A stretch of 64,000 nucleotides of DNA from Meloidogyne chitwoodi (taxonomy: Eukaryota; Nematoda; Chromadorea; Rhabditida; Meloidogynidae), in contig JACZZP010000001.1 of assembly GCA_015183035.1 (NCBI GenBank), positions 2,108,001 through 2,172,000 on the forward strand. Reading direction: 5' to 3'. A program made the position numbers and the translations under genes. The notes below the pieces were generated by a model. That model was not told the origin of the DNA. It saw only the letters and a program-made list of their open reading frames with translations, and did not search any database. Position 1 is the first letter of the stretch; every line of letters starts with the position of its first letter. Shown here one piece after another: positions 44,840 through 58,381 of the stretch.

Positions 44840-46477
44840 TTATTTTATCCTCAAAGCATTTTCTCTATTTCTTTCAGTAAAAACTTTTTTTAAATGTTCA
44901 TAAGATCCAATCATTATCGCACACGCAGGAGCAACACGCGCAACTCTGGGAACTAAGCCTTGTTAAATTATTTTCATTTTATTTAAAATATTTTTTTATT
45001 TTGAAAGTATAAAAACCTGTAAATAATGATTTTATTCCTTTTGTTTGAATTAATTCTTTAAATATTTTGAAAACACTCTTTTTTGCCAAAGGTATATTTT
45101 CACCATTCTTTTTAACAGTTAATTGGCCTAAAGTTATTTGTTGGTGCGTTTTGACAACATCAAAAGGAAGGGTTATAATTGAAGCTATTGTTCCTATAAA
45201 AAACAAATAAAAAATAAAAATTAATTTAAATTTACCTGATAATGATCCACATAAAAAGCTATAAGTAAAATTAATTTTTTCAGTGTTCGAAAAGAGAAGA
45301 AATTTTTGTTTAAAAGATTCATAACAACTCCAATAAATAGCTTAAAATTAATTTAAATTTTATTAAAAAAAAAATATTGAAAAACACCAGAAAAGGGAAT
45401 ATCACGTAACATTGTAGCAGTCCAACCACGATATAAAGCACTAATATAACCATCAGAACGAATCGTTCTTGAAATTGCTGAAGTTAATTCTTAAAAAATT
45501 AATTAAATTATTTTTTATTTTATTAATACATAAAAATATTTACCAAAATAAGAAAGTTTTTCTGACTGCATTTTTGTTCTAATTAATTCTAGTGGGGAAA
45601 CAATTGTAACAGAAGAGGCACGTGCAAATGAGCCAGCCAAAAGTGGAGCAAATAGGCTAAAAATTGAAATAAGTTTTTTAATGTAAATAATTTAGATCAC
45701 GAAAATTTATTGTTCAGAATTTTTCAAAAAAATTAAAACTCAATTATTTCAATTCTTAACAAAAATAATTCAATTATACCTTTTATTTCCAAACTTCTCA
45801 CGTAAAGCACAATTTAAATTATCATATAAAGTGAAATAAAAAACAGTAGCAGGAACAGCACTAATCCTTTAAAAAATTAATTTAATAAAATAATTTTTAA
45901 AGAAATACATTGTTGGGGATAAACCACTCCACAAAGAACGAATTCCTTCATTTCTAGTAATTTTAATAACAGCATCCTAAAAACAATAAAATTAAAAAAA
46001 CCTTAAGTAAAATAACAAACAAATGTTCCAGTAAAATGACCAGGTCTATTATACCATTCACATTTTTGACTACTCCTAAAGCCATTAGATACACGTTCTT
46101 CACATACCCTACATAGATGATCCATTAAACCTTAAAAACTATTTAATTAAAATATTATTTTTCTAATAGATCAATATTTTGTGTATCTTAACATACACAC
46201 CATTAGAATAAAGAAAGCATTCACCCCTGACCAAAGGTCGCACTTGGCTTTGGAGTCTAATCTTTACAACATCCATTGGTGTCACAAGAAGTGAAGTAAA
46301 CATAGCACCAACAGAAGAGGCTTAAATAAATGTTAAAATAATTAGTAAATTATTTAAGCTTAAAAATAAATTACCCATAAATTGCTGTGTCAAAGAAATA
46401 TCACTAGAATGAAGTAAAAGCGTCCTTCTTGAATCTACATCATTTATTTTTAGTTTGTCTGCTCCTATTGATATCAT
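44840..46477 (-). CDS. Mitochondrial carrier, SLC25A39/SLC25A40 (MTM1) type
   Basis: Inner-membrane carriers have three repeats of two helices, each with a PX(D/E)XX(K/R) signature. Here they are [20 protein letters not shown] and [10 protein letters not shown]. Other carrier landmarks are [20 protein letters not shown], an inter-repeat segment [30 protein letters not shown], a [20 protein letters not shown] matrix helix, and [20 protein letters not shown]. The long first matrix loop with several Cys ([25 protein letters not shown]) and the RDIPFSAIYW motif are those of SLC25A39/40. That group is linked to mitochondrial glutathione import and iron-sulphur balance. Start [10 protein letters not shown] at 46477; stop TAA 44840-44842. 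About eight exons. It lies about 390 bp downstream of the DDX60 gene on the same strand. Confidence 0.88.
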
Positions 46478-46866
46478 TTGATTTAAATTAATATATTTTC
46501 TAAAAAATAATTAATATACTATTAGGTAATTAAATTCTCAAATATATATAAAATTTTTAATTTTCAATTGAACAAAGAATAATTAAAAGAAATTTTTATT
46601 CTCTAATAGAATATATAACTATATTTATTATATAATAAACACATCAAAAAACATTCTTAACAGAAAGAGGGATATAATTTATACCAGAAAAAAGAACAAT
46701 ATTGAATAAGCGTGAAAGATTGGTTGAAATAATTAACCACGCATAAAAAACAAAACAATGAATAGAATATTATTTGTAGGGGGAGCAATGCCAACAATAA
46801 CAACAAAAAGGGTATATTAACCGAAATATTTTGCAATGTTTTTTGAATTTATCACTATTTTTAGTT
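46478..46866. other. Short intergenic gap on a same-strand gene pair
   Basis: About 390 bp between the DDX60-like stop and the carrier start, in the range of nematode operon spacing but with no strong acceptor that I can single out. Confidence 0.35.
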
Positions 46867-49800
46867 TTAATCTTTTTTCTCACTGGTTTCAGCTTCGTCT
46901 ACAATTTTCCTCTTCTTCATTTTGAATGCTTTTCTAAATTTATCTTCATATTCCTCAGCAATACCAAGACGATCTTCTGGACGTTCAGATGAACCAATTA
47001 TTAGTCTGTAAAGATTATCTTTTTTATTGGCAATCGCTTTAATTCCTGTTGCAATATCGCTCAACAATTTCTGCAAAAGTTAAATCATAAGTTTCTAAAA
47101 AAACTAATTGTTAAATATACATGGAAATCGTTGATCAAATACCAACGTTCAGCAACGCTCAATAGATTGTGACTAACCAAGGCATCTGCATCAGGATTCT
47201 TCCAAAAGTCAAGTGCATAACTATTCTTGTAGATCTAAATTGAAAAAACTTAAACAATTCTGACTTGAGAATCACCAACAATCTCGAAGTCATAAAAAAA
47301 GAATAAAAAACCTTGCGTCCACGATGATCAAATCTGTTTATTTGAACAAAAGGAATAAATTGTCCATCTAGTTGTAAATCACTGTTGAAAACAGATGCAA
47401 AATCAATTTGACCTCTACTTAATTGCAATGACTCATCAGTGCATCCACTAAGCGCAATAATTGGATTCTTAAATATAAAATTTTATGTTCACCAATTATA
47501 TCTAACAAGAACAACCTCAAGTCGTTGAGTACTTGATCCCAACTGTAATGAAGCAAGTGTAAGTTCTTCAACAGATTTATTATATTCACTAATTGAATTT
47601 TCTATAATTTGAGGGAGAGATGGAAGAACCGGCTATAAAAAATATACATATTATAAAAATATCAAAAAATTGTAAAAAAAAACTTCTTTTTCCAAATTTT
47701 GTTCATCAACAACATATAAAGGCAAAAATTTTTCAGTAAAAATATGAGACAAAATAAATATGATGTCTTCCTTAGCTTTTGTTTTATTATCTTCATGGAA
47801 GAGATCTTCATACGTTGTATGGATATAGCGATGTAGAACGCCTGTCTGAAGAATGTGAATAAAGACAAGACTTCCAGGGTCATACTGACATAAATGTAGT
47901 GCAAAATGTGCAAAACCTCGAGGAATACACTAAAGAAGGAAATTTAAAAATAGATTAGATTTTATAAACCTTCTCATCCAATAATTGCATCCTTCTAAGT
48001 AATTGGACATAAAAAAAGGTCAAATATCTTAATAAATTACTAAAATTTCCTTTATGTGTTTGCAAAATAAAAGGCACTTTCAATAAAGTTAGTGCAGCCT
48101 AAAGTTAATTTAAAAAGTTTTAATCTCTCGAAAAACCAAACCTTTCTTCTTACTTCCTCATTTGAAACATCAGTGTTGTCTAATAATTTTGAAGATTTAA
48201 ACCCTTTCAATATTTTTTGTTGATCACTTGACAACTCTCCATTAACAAAAGAAATAAGTCGAAGAAGAAATCCCGCTGTAAAAGGTACATTTCCTCTCAA
48301 TGTAGCAAGACTAGCGGTGAGCAAACGTCTTATTTTGCTGAAATAAACGAATAGAATTTAAAAATAAAATTTCAACACTTTGTTGGAAGAGACATAAAAA
48401 TAACAGTGCCAGCTGGATCAAAGCCTCTACGCCCAGCACGTCCAGACATTTGACGAAACTGTAAAGGAGTAAGATTTGAAGTATCAATTCCGAAAATGAC
48501 AGTTTTGCACGGCAAGTTCATACTAAAAGTAAAAAGATGATTAAGTTTTAATTCTTTACCCAAGAGCAAGTGTTGAGGTTGAAAAAACAATCCCTAAAAA
48601 TCCTCTGCGAAAGAGTACTTCAACTGCAGAACGTTCTGCATTAGAAAGTCCGTCATGATGAAAGCCAATTCCACGTTCAAAAAGATCTAACAGAAGTTTA
48701 GTTTCATGGCGATGTAACTTTTTACTTAGTTTCTCTTTGCAACTGTTGTAAATATCCTCATCAGTTGAGCGATAAGATAATTTAAATCTAAAAATTTATT
48801 TAAAAAAGATAATTAAGTGAAAGGAATATGAAAAAGAATAATTAAAATTAACCTTTCCAAATCTTCACGCATTCGAATTTTCATTAAAGCAAATGCATCG
48901 CTTTCTTCTTGCACATTGTCCTTATCAAAACGTTCTTTTTTACCTTCCTCATCAACACGTTTCTTTTCTTTCCGTCTTGCTGCCTTTTCTTCGTCATCAC
49001 GTTTTCGTTTAGCCAATTTTTGCGCTTTCTGCAATTTAAAATAACAATTTGAATAGCAATAAAAAAACCTCCTCTTCTTTTAGATTATATTTTCGTTGAA
49101 ATTCCGGACTAGCTCTATAAAAATCTTCCCGTTTCTCTAATTCCATAAAAACATGCTTTGCCAATCTCTCACAAATCTCTCGATCATCATTAAAACAAAG
49201 TGCCGGAATTTGTTCTTTTCTTTTGAGTTGATCAATTAGAGGCATTATATTAATTAAAGCTGATTGACGCTAAAAATTTTCGAAGGTAAAATTTTTTTTA
49301 ATATAAGCAAACAATGTCAAAAGGTTTTGAGCGCTTTTCAAACTCTTCACAAACTTCAATCTCTAATCGATTAAAGATTTTATCAATTTTTGATTTATCC
49401 TCATTCATCCATTGAATAAAACGATTTTTGAGTGCTGATTCAAATTGGCGTAAATCTTTTCTATGTAACCAAATAGCACCACCATCTGGAGATTTTAAAT
49501 CAACATAACATAATTGCTTAAAATAATTTGTCGGTTCAAAATCTTTTCTATAAGTTTAAAGATGAAAGAAAATTATTAAGCTAAATACTTGACAGTTTCA
49601 TCAACACTTGCCATAAATTCATAAAGTTCAAGAACTTGACGTGCAGTAAGACGTTGATCAGCGGGAATACCAAACATCCGCAATTTTTCGAGTTTATAAA
49701 CAGCAAATGGATTGAAATACTGTATGACATCGTTCCAATCCGATCTTAAAAGATTTAAAACATTCAGGATTTAAATGTAGGTCAGTAAGCTTATTAAAAA

Positions 49801-52800
49801 ACAAACTTTGAATCATCTCTTTGCTTTGATTCGGTATCATTTACAACTATTTTCGAATCTTTTGAATATACCTGAAAAATACCAAACAATAAATTTATTT
49901 AGAAAAGCTTACAGAAAGTCGCTGTAAACTCAATTCCAATTCTGACCAACGTTCGTCATAAGTAATTAATTCAACATCTCGTGCTGGTAATCCCTCCAAT
50001 GGTTTTGATTGCTCAGCTGATTTTAACCAGTCCTTTAATGCATTAATATTAGAAATTGTTGCAGATAATGCAAGGAAAGGACAACGAATAAGCAAAAAAA
50101 TGTGCTCCCAAATATATCCAAGTGAACGACCTTGTGTGTCTTTTTGACTAAATTTTTAAAATTATTGCCATTCACAACTTTATTTTATTTCAACAAACTT
50201 GATACAGTGAACTTCATCAAGAATAACATATTTAATGCGAGAGACAAAAGCCTGGCAGCGTGGATCAGAAGAAAGTAAAATCTGTTCAAAACAATCAGGA
50301 ATTGTCACCAAAACTTGACAATTAAGAACATTATCAATAATTTCATTATTGAAAATTCCATAAAGAACTTTTCCACTTGACATTGATTTTCCACGAAAAC
50401 GTGCATAAACCGAACCAACAATCTAAATATAAGATTTAACATATTTTATAAATTCAAGTGAAGAAATTGAAGGGAATTTTGAATAAACTTACTAAAGTCA
50501 AAGGAATTTTTAAAAACTACCTATTTTAAATATCAAACCTGGTTTGTCAATGCTTTTGAAGGTGAAATGTAAACAACAACATCATCGTCACTTTTTCTCA
50601 AAACTTTTTCGATGCAATAATAAGAAACAAATGTTTTTCCAGCAGAGGTAGGCGCCACAATCAATGCACTCTTATCTAAATAATTTAGAAATAGTAAAAT
50701 GGTAAAAAAATTCAAACCTTGATCCACAGCATCAAGCATTTTTCGTTGCCAAGCGTCAGGGCTGAAACCAGTAACTCGATCATCTTTCTTTGTTGCCAAT
50801 TCTGATATCACATCAATCATTCTACCTCCATACTTCAATTGATAATGAATTAAATCAATTTGCAAATCAAGTTGTTTGTCTGATCGACGTTTCAATAAAT
50901 CAGGATTTCCAAATCCAAGAGATATCCATAGAAAGAGAATCTAAAATTTCCCAAAAATTTAACAATATAATACAGGTGGAAGGGTTCCAACATCAAGGTA
51001 TCTTAAAAAATAAAAACCTTTTCTTTCTGCTGTTCGTCGAGAAAATTGAAATATTTTACAAATATTGCTTTAACTGACTCTACTAATCCAAGTGCACCTT
51101 CTCTTTTTTGGTCTATATTCTCAAATGTAGTTATTTGTTCAGTAAAAGAATCGGAATAACGAATAACTTTTTGATAGATACAAAGAGCTTTAGATTCATC
51201 CAATTCTAAACGCTTTAACAAATCATCCAAAGCATTCAATGTCTAGAAAATAAAAAATATCTCTTTAAATAAGCAAAATACATTAGTTTTTAATCTTGTA
51301 ACATAATCAATTTTCAATTTATCACTCTCAATTTGTTGTTTTCTTTTTGCATCAACATTTTGTTGTAAAATTAAGTCTTTTTTACTTAAACCACCAGAAC
51401 CTGGCTTACCACCTAAGATTAAAAAAAGGTTGAAAAAATGAGCAAAAAATTACCTTTCTTTGCTCCTTTTCCTTCCTTCTTTACAACATTTATTTTACTC
51501 ATTTGTGATGAAGGACGACTATTTTCATTATCAGTATCCTCAGCGATGACAGAAGCCTTGACAACACGAGAAAAATCGACAAGCAATTGACCACCTTGGC
51601 CTTCCAGAGAATCAGAAAAAAGTTGATACCTGAATATTAAAAATCTAGAGACTAAAAAAATATTTAAAGCAAACCAAGCTGAAATTTTCTGTCGCTGCCA
51701 AATTAATTTTCTTGCTTTTCTAGGATCTGACAGTTGTTTGTTCTCATCTTCGCGTTTCTTTTCAGCCTTTAATATTAAATGATCACCAATTGGTTCAAAA
51801 TTCCAATTGCAAGCATTTTCAATAATTTTAGCATAATCTTTTTCAAATGATGACAACATAATATTTTTTGAGTTAACCAACATCTAATAATTATCAAAAA
51901 TTAAAGTTAAATATTAAAAAACCGATTGAACATCAGGAATGTATTGATCCAAAAATTTGTTTTTAACTGCATAAAGTTGACAATTGTCCATTCTTATAGA
52001 TGGAGCTAGACCCGGCGATAACTGGTCAAGCAATATCTCTTGTAAATCAGTGGCAATCGGAAATTCGAGTCCAGTTATTTTATAAAGCTGTGCAAAATCC
52101 TCTTGTAGCCGAAAGGGCAAAATCTGATCATAATTATGTGTACCGTTAACAATAATAGGGGAATCCCAATTAATTTCTTTAGTATTGCTTGCTTGGTCAA
52201 GACCTTCAAGGTTAGGAGGATCGGGGGAATCTTCCTCACCAGCTTTTTGACTTGAATGTTCTTTGTTTTGTCTATGCATCTTTGATTTTTGTTTGTTTTG
52301 CTTTTTTTGCTTCTCTGCTTCCTTTTTTCTGTCACGGTATTTAATTACCTTTGCGGTTTCCTCTACTTTATTTGTGGGTCCGTTTGTTTTGATATTTGGT
52401 TTGGGTAAGTTTGGTTCGGAACTCTGGGGTTCTATTATGACCTATAATTATTTAAAAAAGATAATTCTAAAAGGACGATAAATATATTTAAATCCGAAAA
52501 ATGTTTTAATGGAAAATATTGATAAAATAAAGCCAAATGATAAAATTAAAAACAAACTGTGTGCTTAGCAGCGATCTTCCTGTATAAGCTAAAAACCATA
52601 CGACCATCCCAAAGATCCTCTAGAGGAAAATTAATACACTAAATTTATTAAATATTGTGTTTAAACGTGAATTAGGCAAATACCTTCGAATCCAAAAAAG
52701 ATTGTTCCAAAAAGGTCTTTGCATTATGTAGCAAATAACGAAAATTTCCGACTGAAGGATTATTTTTCCAATCATCCTTATCTGCCTCCAAATATTTTCG

Positions 52801-53915
52801 TCCAGTACCAAGTTTCGAACAAACCAAAGCTGATAGAATAACGGACGAACAAATATATGAAAAATTTTCATCTTTTTTGTATTTAGAATCATTGATGAGT
52901 TCACGCACAACATATGCCCAAAATTCTGGAAAAGTTTTACATTCAGAAAGGGCTGCTTGGATCTGCTGCTGACTTTGGATTGTGCATAATTGTTTTTCTT
53001 CTACAAATATTAAAATTAACTAAAAGAATTTAATATTTAGAAAAACCAGCTAATTTCGTCCATACATCAGCTATCTTTTTATTAAAATTGGTTATATTAA
53101 TTGGCACTATTGAAAAGCGAAAAGACATAACAGAAGTGAAATTGATAGTAAATGCGTTAAATAATACAACAGGAATAGCCTCATTAATCAATTGAAAAGC
53201 TAAAAATTTAAAAAAAATTATCGATACAATACATACCTGTAGAAATAAAGAAACTTGAAAAATCAATATCTTCCTGAATTTTTATTTTTATCTCCTTTCC
53301 TTCTATTTTTGTTTTTTTTAATTCTTCTAATCCAAAAATTTCCTTAGTAGAAGAATTTTCTAATGACATTAGAATAAAAGAAGGAGTTAATTGATGAAGA
53401 AAGTTATTCCAACGTTTATCAAGTGGAGAACTAAAAATCTCGATATCATTACTCCAATTGCTTAAAGTTAAAAATCGCAATAGAAATGAATATAAGAATG
53501 ACAAATATGTATTTTTATTGAATGAAACACTCAAGTCCGAGAACACAACGATTTTAAATTTTGCATTTAATTCTTCTAAGGCACCAAGAAATAGTTTCAA
53601 CTAAAAAATTATCAAAAAATATATATAAGTAGAAAAATTTAACTTGTTCAGTAATAACAATAGTTTGACCTCCTAAAATCCAATTATGATAATGATGTGC
53701 GCAGAGTTCTAATAGTAAAGAATCAAACGAAATAAGAAATATCTCGACATCCGCGAATTCGGTAATAATATCAACGTATGGACAAGGAATCCTCTTCAAT
53801 GTTTCAAGATTGATCTCAAGATCACCTATTTAGTTTGAAAAAAATCATTATAAAAATATTATACAACAATACCTTCAACAGCAACATGTTCAATAACTTC
53901 ACCCGTTTCTTCCAT
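46867..53915 (-). CDS. DDX60: DDX60-like Ski2-family DEVH-box RNA helicase
   Basis: This long gene (about 1600 residues, more than 25 exons) starts [15 protein letters not shown] at 53915 and ends ETSEKKD at 46867. The helicase order is complete. The Q-type entry is [17 protein letters not shown], the Walker [21 protein letters not shown], then [31 protein letters not shown] follows, then the DEVH box [10 protein letters not shown], the [18 protein letters not shown] motif III, and [16 protein letters not shown]. Motif VI is [20 protein letters not shown]. These strings line up with human DDX60 ([47 protein letters not shown]), which separates it from SKI2/MTR4. A Lys/Arg/Glu coiled insert ([20 protein letters not shown]) lies between the RecA domains. 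The N-terminal third is poorly conserved, as in DDX60. Mammalian DDX60 acts in antiviral RNA sensing and decay; the worm role is unknown. Confidence 0.9.
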
Positions 53916-54463
53916 TCCTTAGAGCTTATAGTGATTTATTTTATCAAATCTAAAATATAAAGTTATAGAAAAGTAAAAAATTAACATTAAGCGTAAATAT
54001 TCAACAAAATTTAAAAAAATGGCGGGAATATTAGGATTTTACGTCAGAAAATTAAAAATCAGGATCTCGATTCGGGATTATTATCAAAAATAGATACAAG
54101 GACATGATCCATGGACTAATCACTAAAAATCCAGATCGGGATCCCTCCCGCACTATCTCTAATTTAAAATAAAATATACGCCCGATTTGTCGCGACAGGT
54201 ATCGAGGGCCGATTTGTCACAGTTAGAAAAGAAACAATTTACTGTATCAAATTTACTATCGAACGTTTCAGATGTGAATGATTAAAGTTAATTTGAATTA
54301 TATGTTACACTATTCAACCCATATTGAATATGTACATTTAAGATTTATTTATTTAAGAAATGCAATTGTATATCACAACATAAATTGTTTTTATTTAATA
54401 TAATGTTTTATTTTCAACAAATTTATCTTTAAAAGCATGCCCAAAGCATTAAAAATTCTTTAT
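53916..54463. other. Intergenic with GATC/CGGGA-rich repeat islet
   Basis: Positions 54020-54235 have much higher GC content than their surroundings. They carry repeated phrases (AAAAATCAGGATCTCGATTC and AAAAATCCAGATCGGGATCC; GCCCGATTTGTCGCGAC and GGCCGATTTGTCACAG). This looks like a decayed repeat in the promoter side of the DDX60 gene. No coding potential. Confidence 0.45.
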
Positions 54464-55600
54464 TCAGCTTGATGATGGAACTGTCATTCCACCATTTTGA
54501 ATTTTCTCAGCTACATGTTCCATAATATGTTCAATAAAATTACAAGGATTGGCGGATAATCCATTTGAGGTTTGGGCACCATTTGAATTATTTGGTTGTC
54601 CCATTCCTCCATTAAATAGATTTCCAAGCCCAGAATTTCCACCCATGTTGTTTGCAGGGTTACCAAAATTTGACATTCCAGACATTCCTTCAAAAAAATA
54701 TAAAAAATATTTTTATTAAAAAATACCATTTCCCTGAGTTCCTGCACCAAAACGTCCTTTAAACATATCTTTGAATAAAGTCATTTTATTATTTGAATCG
54801 AGTGTGTTTGCATATTCAAAGAATTTTGTGCATTTATCTCCCATTGTCAGTGCAGGATTAATAATTACATTTTGCTTAAAATTTTCTTTTAATATTTTTA
54901 TTTTTTATTAATTTATTACGTAAACTTGTGTAGCTGCTGATTTTAACGCTTCTGGTAAAGTATTCATAAATTCTTGAAATGCTGCCTGTTGTTTACTTTC
55001 AATATCTTTTAATCCTTGACAAATAGTCTGTAAAATAAAAGTAAAACTTTTTTTATAGAATAACTTCAACTGATATTTAATGGACAAAAATATTTTATTT
55101 AAATTTAATATCTAGTTTATTATAATTAATTTATAATGTTATTATGATTATAATATTAAATTAAAAAAAAATAATTTTACATTTGCACTAGTTTGTCCAC
55201 TAAGAACTTGTTGACATGCAGCATCAATTTCACTGCTTGTTTTATTAAATGAAGTCAATAACATCAAAGCAAAATTCTTTTGTACCTCTGCTGGCAATGT
55301 TTTGTAAGCATTACGTACTTGATTATTTGCTTTAAATTTAAATTATTAGAAAAAAAAAATAAATTTTTATTTAAATAAATAATATTAAACCAGACTTAAA
55401 AGAAAAGTTTAAAATTAGATATTTAATTTTTACTATAAATATTAATTTTTAAATTTTAATTAATTATAGCTACAATATTTAATTTATTTAAACATACATT
55501 GACTTGCAGCAGAATTATCATATTGTGATTGAGCATTTATTAACAAAATTAAAGAAATTAATGGTATCAAAAAGACTAAAATATTTATAAAACCAGCCAT
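54464..55600 (-). CDS. Secreted helical protein with Asn/Gly-rich tail
   Basis: Met at 55600 starts a strong signal peptide (FINILVFLIPLISLILLIN, cleavage likely after NAQS). The mature protein has amphipathic helical repeats with a recurring LP-(A/E)-x4 phrase (YKTLPAEVQKNFALMLLTSF; FQEFMNTLPEALKSAATQVY). It has a few cysteines (AACQQVL, TICQGL, DKCTKF), a Met/Gly/Asn-rich tail (MSGMSNFGNPANNMGGNS) and ends HVAEKIQNGGMTVPSSS at 54464. The helical LPxEV units faintly recall nematode SXP/RAL-2 secreted proteins but I would not assign it. Six exons; a longer AT-rich intron sits around 55035-55180. A secreted protein of unknown role; a parasitism effector is possible but not shown. Confidence 0.62.
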
Positions 55601-58381
55601 ATTTTTTTTAATTTATTTTTTTTAAATTTAAATAATATTTTTTAAATTTTTTGAGTACTTTTTAAAATATAATTTTAAATAATTTTTATTCTCTTTTTAT
55701 ATTATTCCTAATTATTTATTTTAATTATATTTTATATTTTCAAATATTATTAAAAAATAATTTATAATCAGCTTTATTTGTTTACACTATTTTAAAAGGG
55801 AAGATTTATTAAAAGTTCAAAGATGATTTAATTAATAAAATAATGAACATTTATTTTTTTTAATTTGTAAGATTATTATTTTTATTTTTTAATTGGTCAG
55901 ATGAATATATTATTATTATTTTTTATTTTTAATCCTCTAAAACAAATAACGATTATACTCTACTTTTTTATTTTAAATCAATTTAATATTTATTTTTTAA
56001 CTAAAATACAAAAAAAAACATTCCTAACTGAACCAAAATAATTTAAATATACATATGCCATCCAATTAATTACAAGTCAGGGGGGACACATTAAAACTAC
56101 CCAACTTGACATCAGGCAATAAATTTTAGTTAATAAATAAAACTTTTCTTAATAATTAAAATTTATTTAAAATATTTAATTTACTCTTTTAGTAAAGATG
56201 TTTAATCTTTTTCTAGTAAATTAGCAATTTTCTTAAGATGATTAGAAATTAAATTTTTAGGTTTTTTGAACCTTTATTTAAATATAAAAGTTGATTTTTA
56301 ATCTTTAAATTTATTTTTATTTATTTTTTTATTTTCTGGATCTTTAAATAATTTTTAATAAATAAATATATGTAAATTAAGGTAATAAAATGTCATTTTA
56401 TTTTCATTAAAAATTATTGTTTTTTCTTTTTGTTTTTTAGAAGGTATATAAATAAATAAATATTTAAATGTTTTTTTATTTTTTAAATAAAAGAATCTTT
56501 ATTTTTAGCATTTAATATTATTTTTGCAATATTTCTAAACAATTTATTATTTTTTAATGACATAAAATAAATAAATAAGAATAAAAAAATTAAAATAAAT
56601 GCACGCAAGCGGAAATTTATCTCTCCCTTTATTTTTTACCTCTAGGGACTGGCACTTACATCATGGTAATATTTCTGTATTTCTGAGTTCTTATATAAAT
56701 TTAAAAATACCTAAAATTTATAAATAAAAAATATTAATTTAATAAAATTATTTAAAAAATTATAATAACTCCAAAATTTTAATTAATTATTTTTTAAATA
56801 AAATTAGGTAATAAGGTTACAAATAATTATTAAGCATTTTATTATTTTATTTTAACCTTAACTTTCGACTAAAAATTAAAAACTTTGCATAAAATATTCG
56901 TCTTTTCTTTCTTTCTTTTCTTTTTTTAAATATATTAATACAATTTATTTAAAATATTAAAATAAATAAATATCTCTTTTTTGCCAATAAAATGCTAAAA
57001 AGACATTTTTAAGTTCCGGTATTATTTTCCCAATCATTTTATTATTTTTAAAGGTAAAAAAGAGTAAAAAGGTGCTAATAATAAAGGTGGGCGGTGAAAA
57101 TTGCCAATTTATAAAGAAATATATTTTTATTTATTTTATTTAAATTATTAAGAATTTAAATAAAAATATAGAGGTATGTAATTAATTATTTATTTATTTA
57201 TTTAAATTATTTTAATTGGTTAATAATTTTTTTTATAGAAGACGAATAAAAATTTTTTTTAAAGAGGACTGAAATTCCCTAACTATAAATTAAATATCTC
57301 TTTAATTAAATAAAATAGTAAATTTCTGAAATTTTTTTATAAAAATATTATTTAATAATTAAAAAAAAAATTTCTTTTATTTTTTAATAATTTTTTTAAA
57401 CGTATAAATTTAAAATAACCTCTCTTCTATTTTTAGATTTTCTCATAAATTTATTTAAATAAATATTTTCTCATTTTAAGTTCCTATTATATGCAAATAA
57501 ATTAATTTTTTTCAAAAAATATTAATTAAAAATTTTTATTAAAACAATTAATATTTTTGCAAAAATAAATAAATAAATATATTTATTGTTTATTATCTTT
57601 TTTTTATTCAAAATTTATTAATTTTTCTAAAAATAAAATTTCTTTTTATAAATAATTATGTTAATCAACTTTCTTAAATTTATGTCAAAAATTAAATTAA
57701 AAAAACAAAATAAACATTTTTTCTTTATTTATTTATTGTTTTTTTAAATAATTTATTTATGTGTTGACATTTTTAATTTTTTAATAATTATATTATTTAA
57801 TTTAAATAATTAAATTCTTTTTATTCTTTTTTAAATTAAATTAACGTAAGGTTGGTATTGGACACATTTTAATTATATATTATATTTTATAAATATAATT
57901 ATATTATTTTATTATTATTTTAAAATTATTAATTTTATTTAAATTATTTAAAAATAATTATTATTTTTTAAAAATTTAAAGGGATAGGTGATTAAAGCTT
58001 AAAAAATTTTCTTCTTTTTTTTATTTAAGATTATTTTATTTAAATTATTTATTTTAATATTTATATAGTTCAAAAAAAAATAAAAATAAATTTTAAAAGT
58101 AATTAATATTTTATATTTAATTTAAAAAAAATTAAATATTAAAAAAAAAGATTTAATTCAAAAATAAATAATGTTACTATTTTTAAATATTAGCTACTTT
58201 TTTTTTCATAAATAAATAATTTATTAAAAATTAATTCTATTTTAAAACATTTTTTAGTACAACAATTTTTCCGTTCAATTAATCCTTCCCTTAAAGCTTT
58301 ACTTTTTTTCCACTCAATTAAAATTTAAAAAATAAATAAATAAATATTATTTTTAGTTAAATTTTATTTAAATTTAAAAAA
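55601..58381. other. AT-rich intergenic region
   Basis: About 2.8 kb between divergent genes, extremely AT-rich. Two islets of normal complexity occur: 56065-56135 (CAAGTCAGGGGGGACACATT...) and 56600-56690 (GCACGCAAGCGGAAATTTATCTC... GGGACTGGCACTTACATCATGG). I see no tRNA, snRNA or known microRNA in them. Promoters of both flanking genes must be here. Confidence 0.5.

Noticed and set aside
52263..52481. 72-residue + strand frame with Phe/Cys-rich start
   Set aside because: Antisense to a Lys-rich exon of the DDX60-like gene ([10 protein letters not shown] gives CFFCFC on the other strand).
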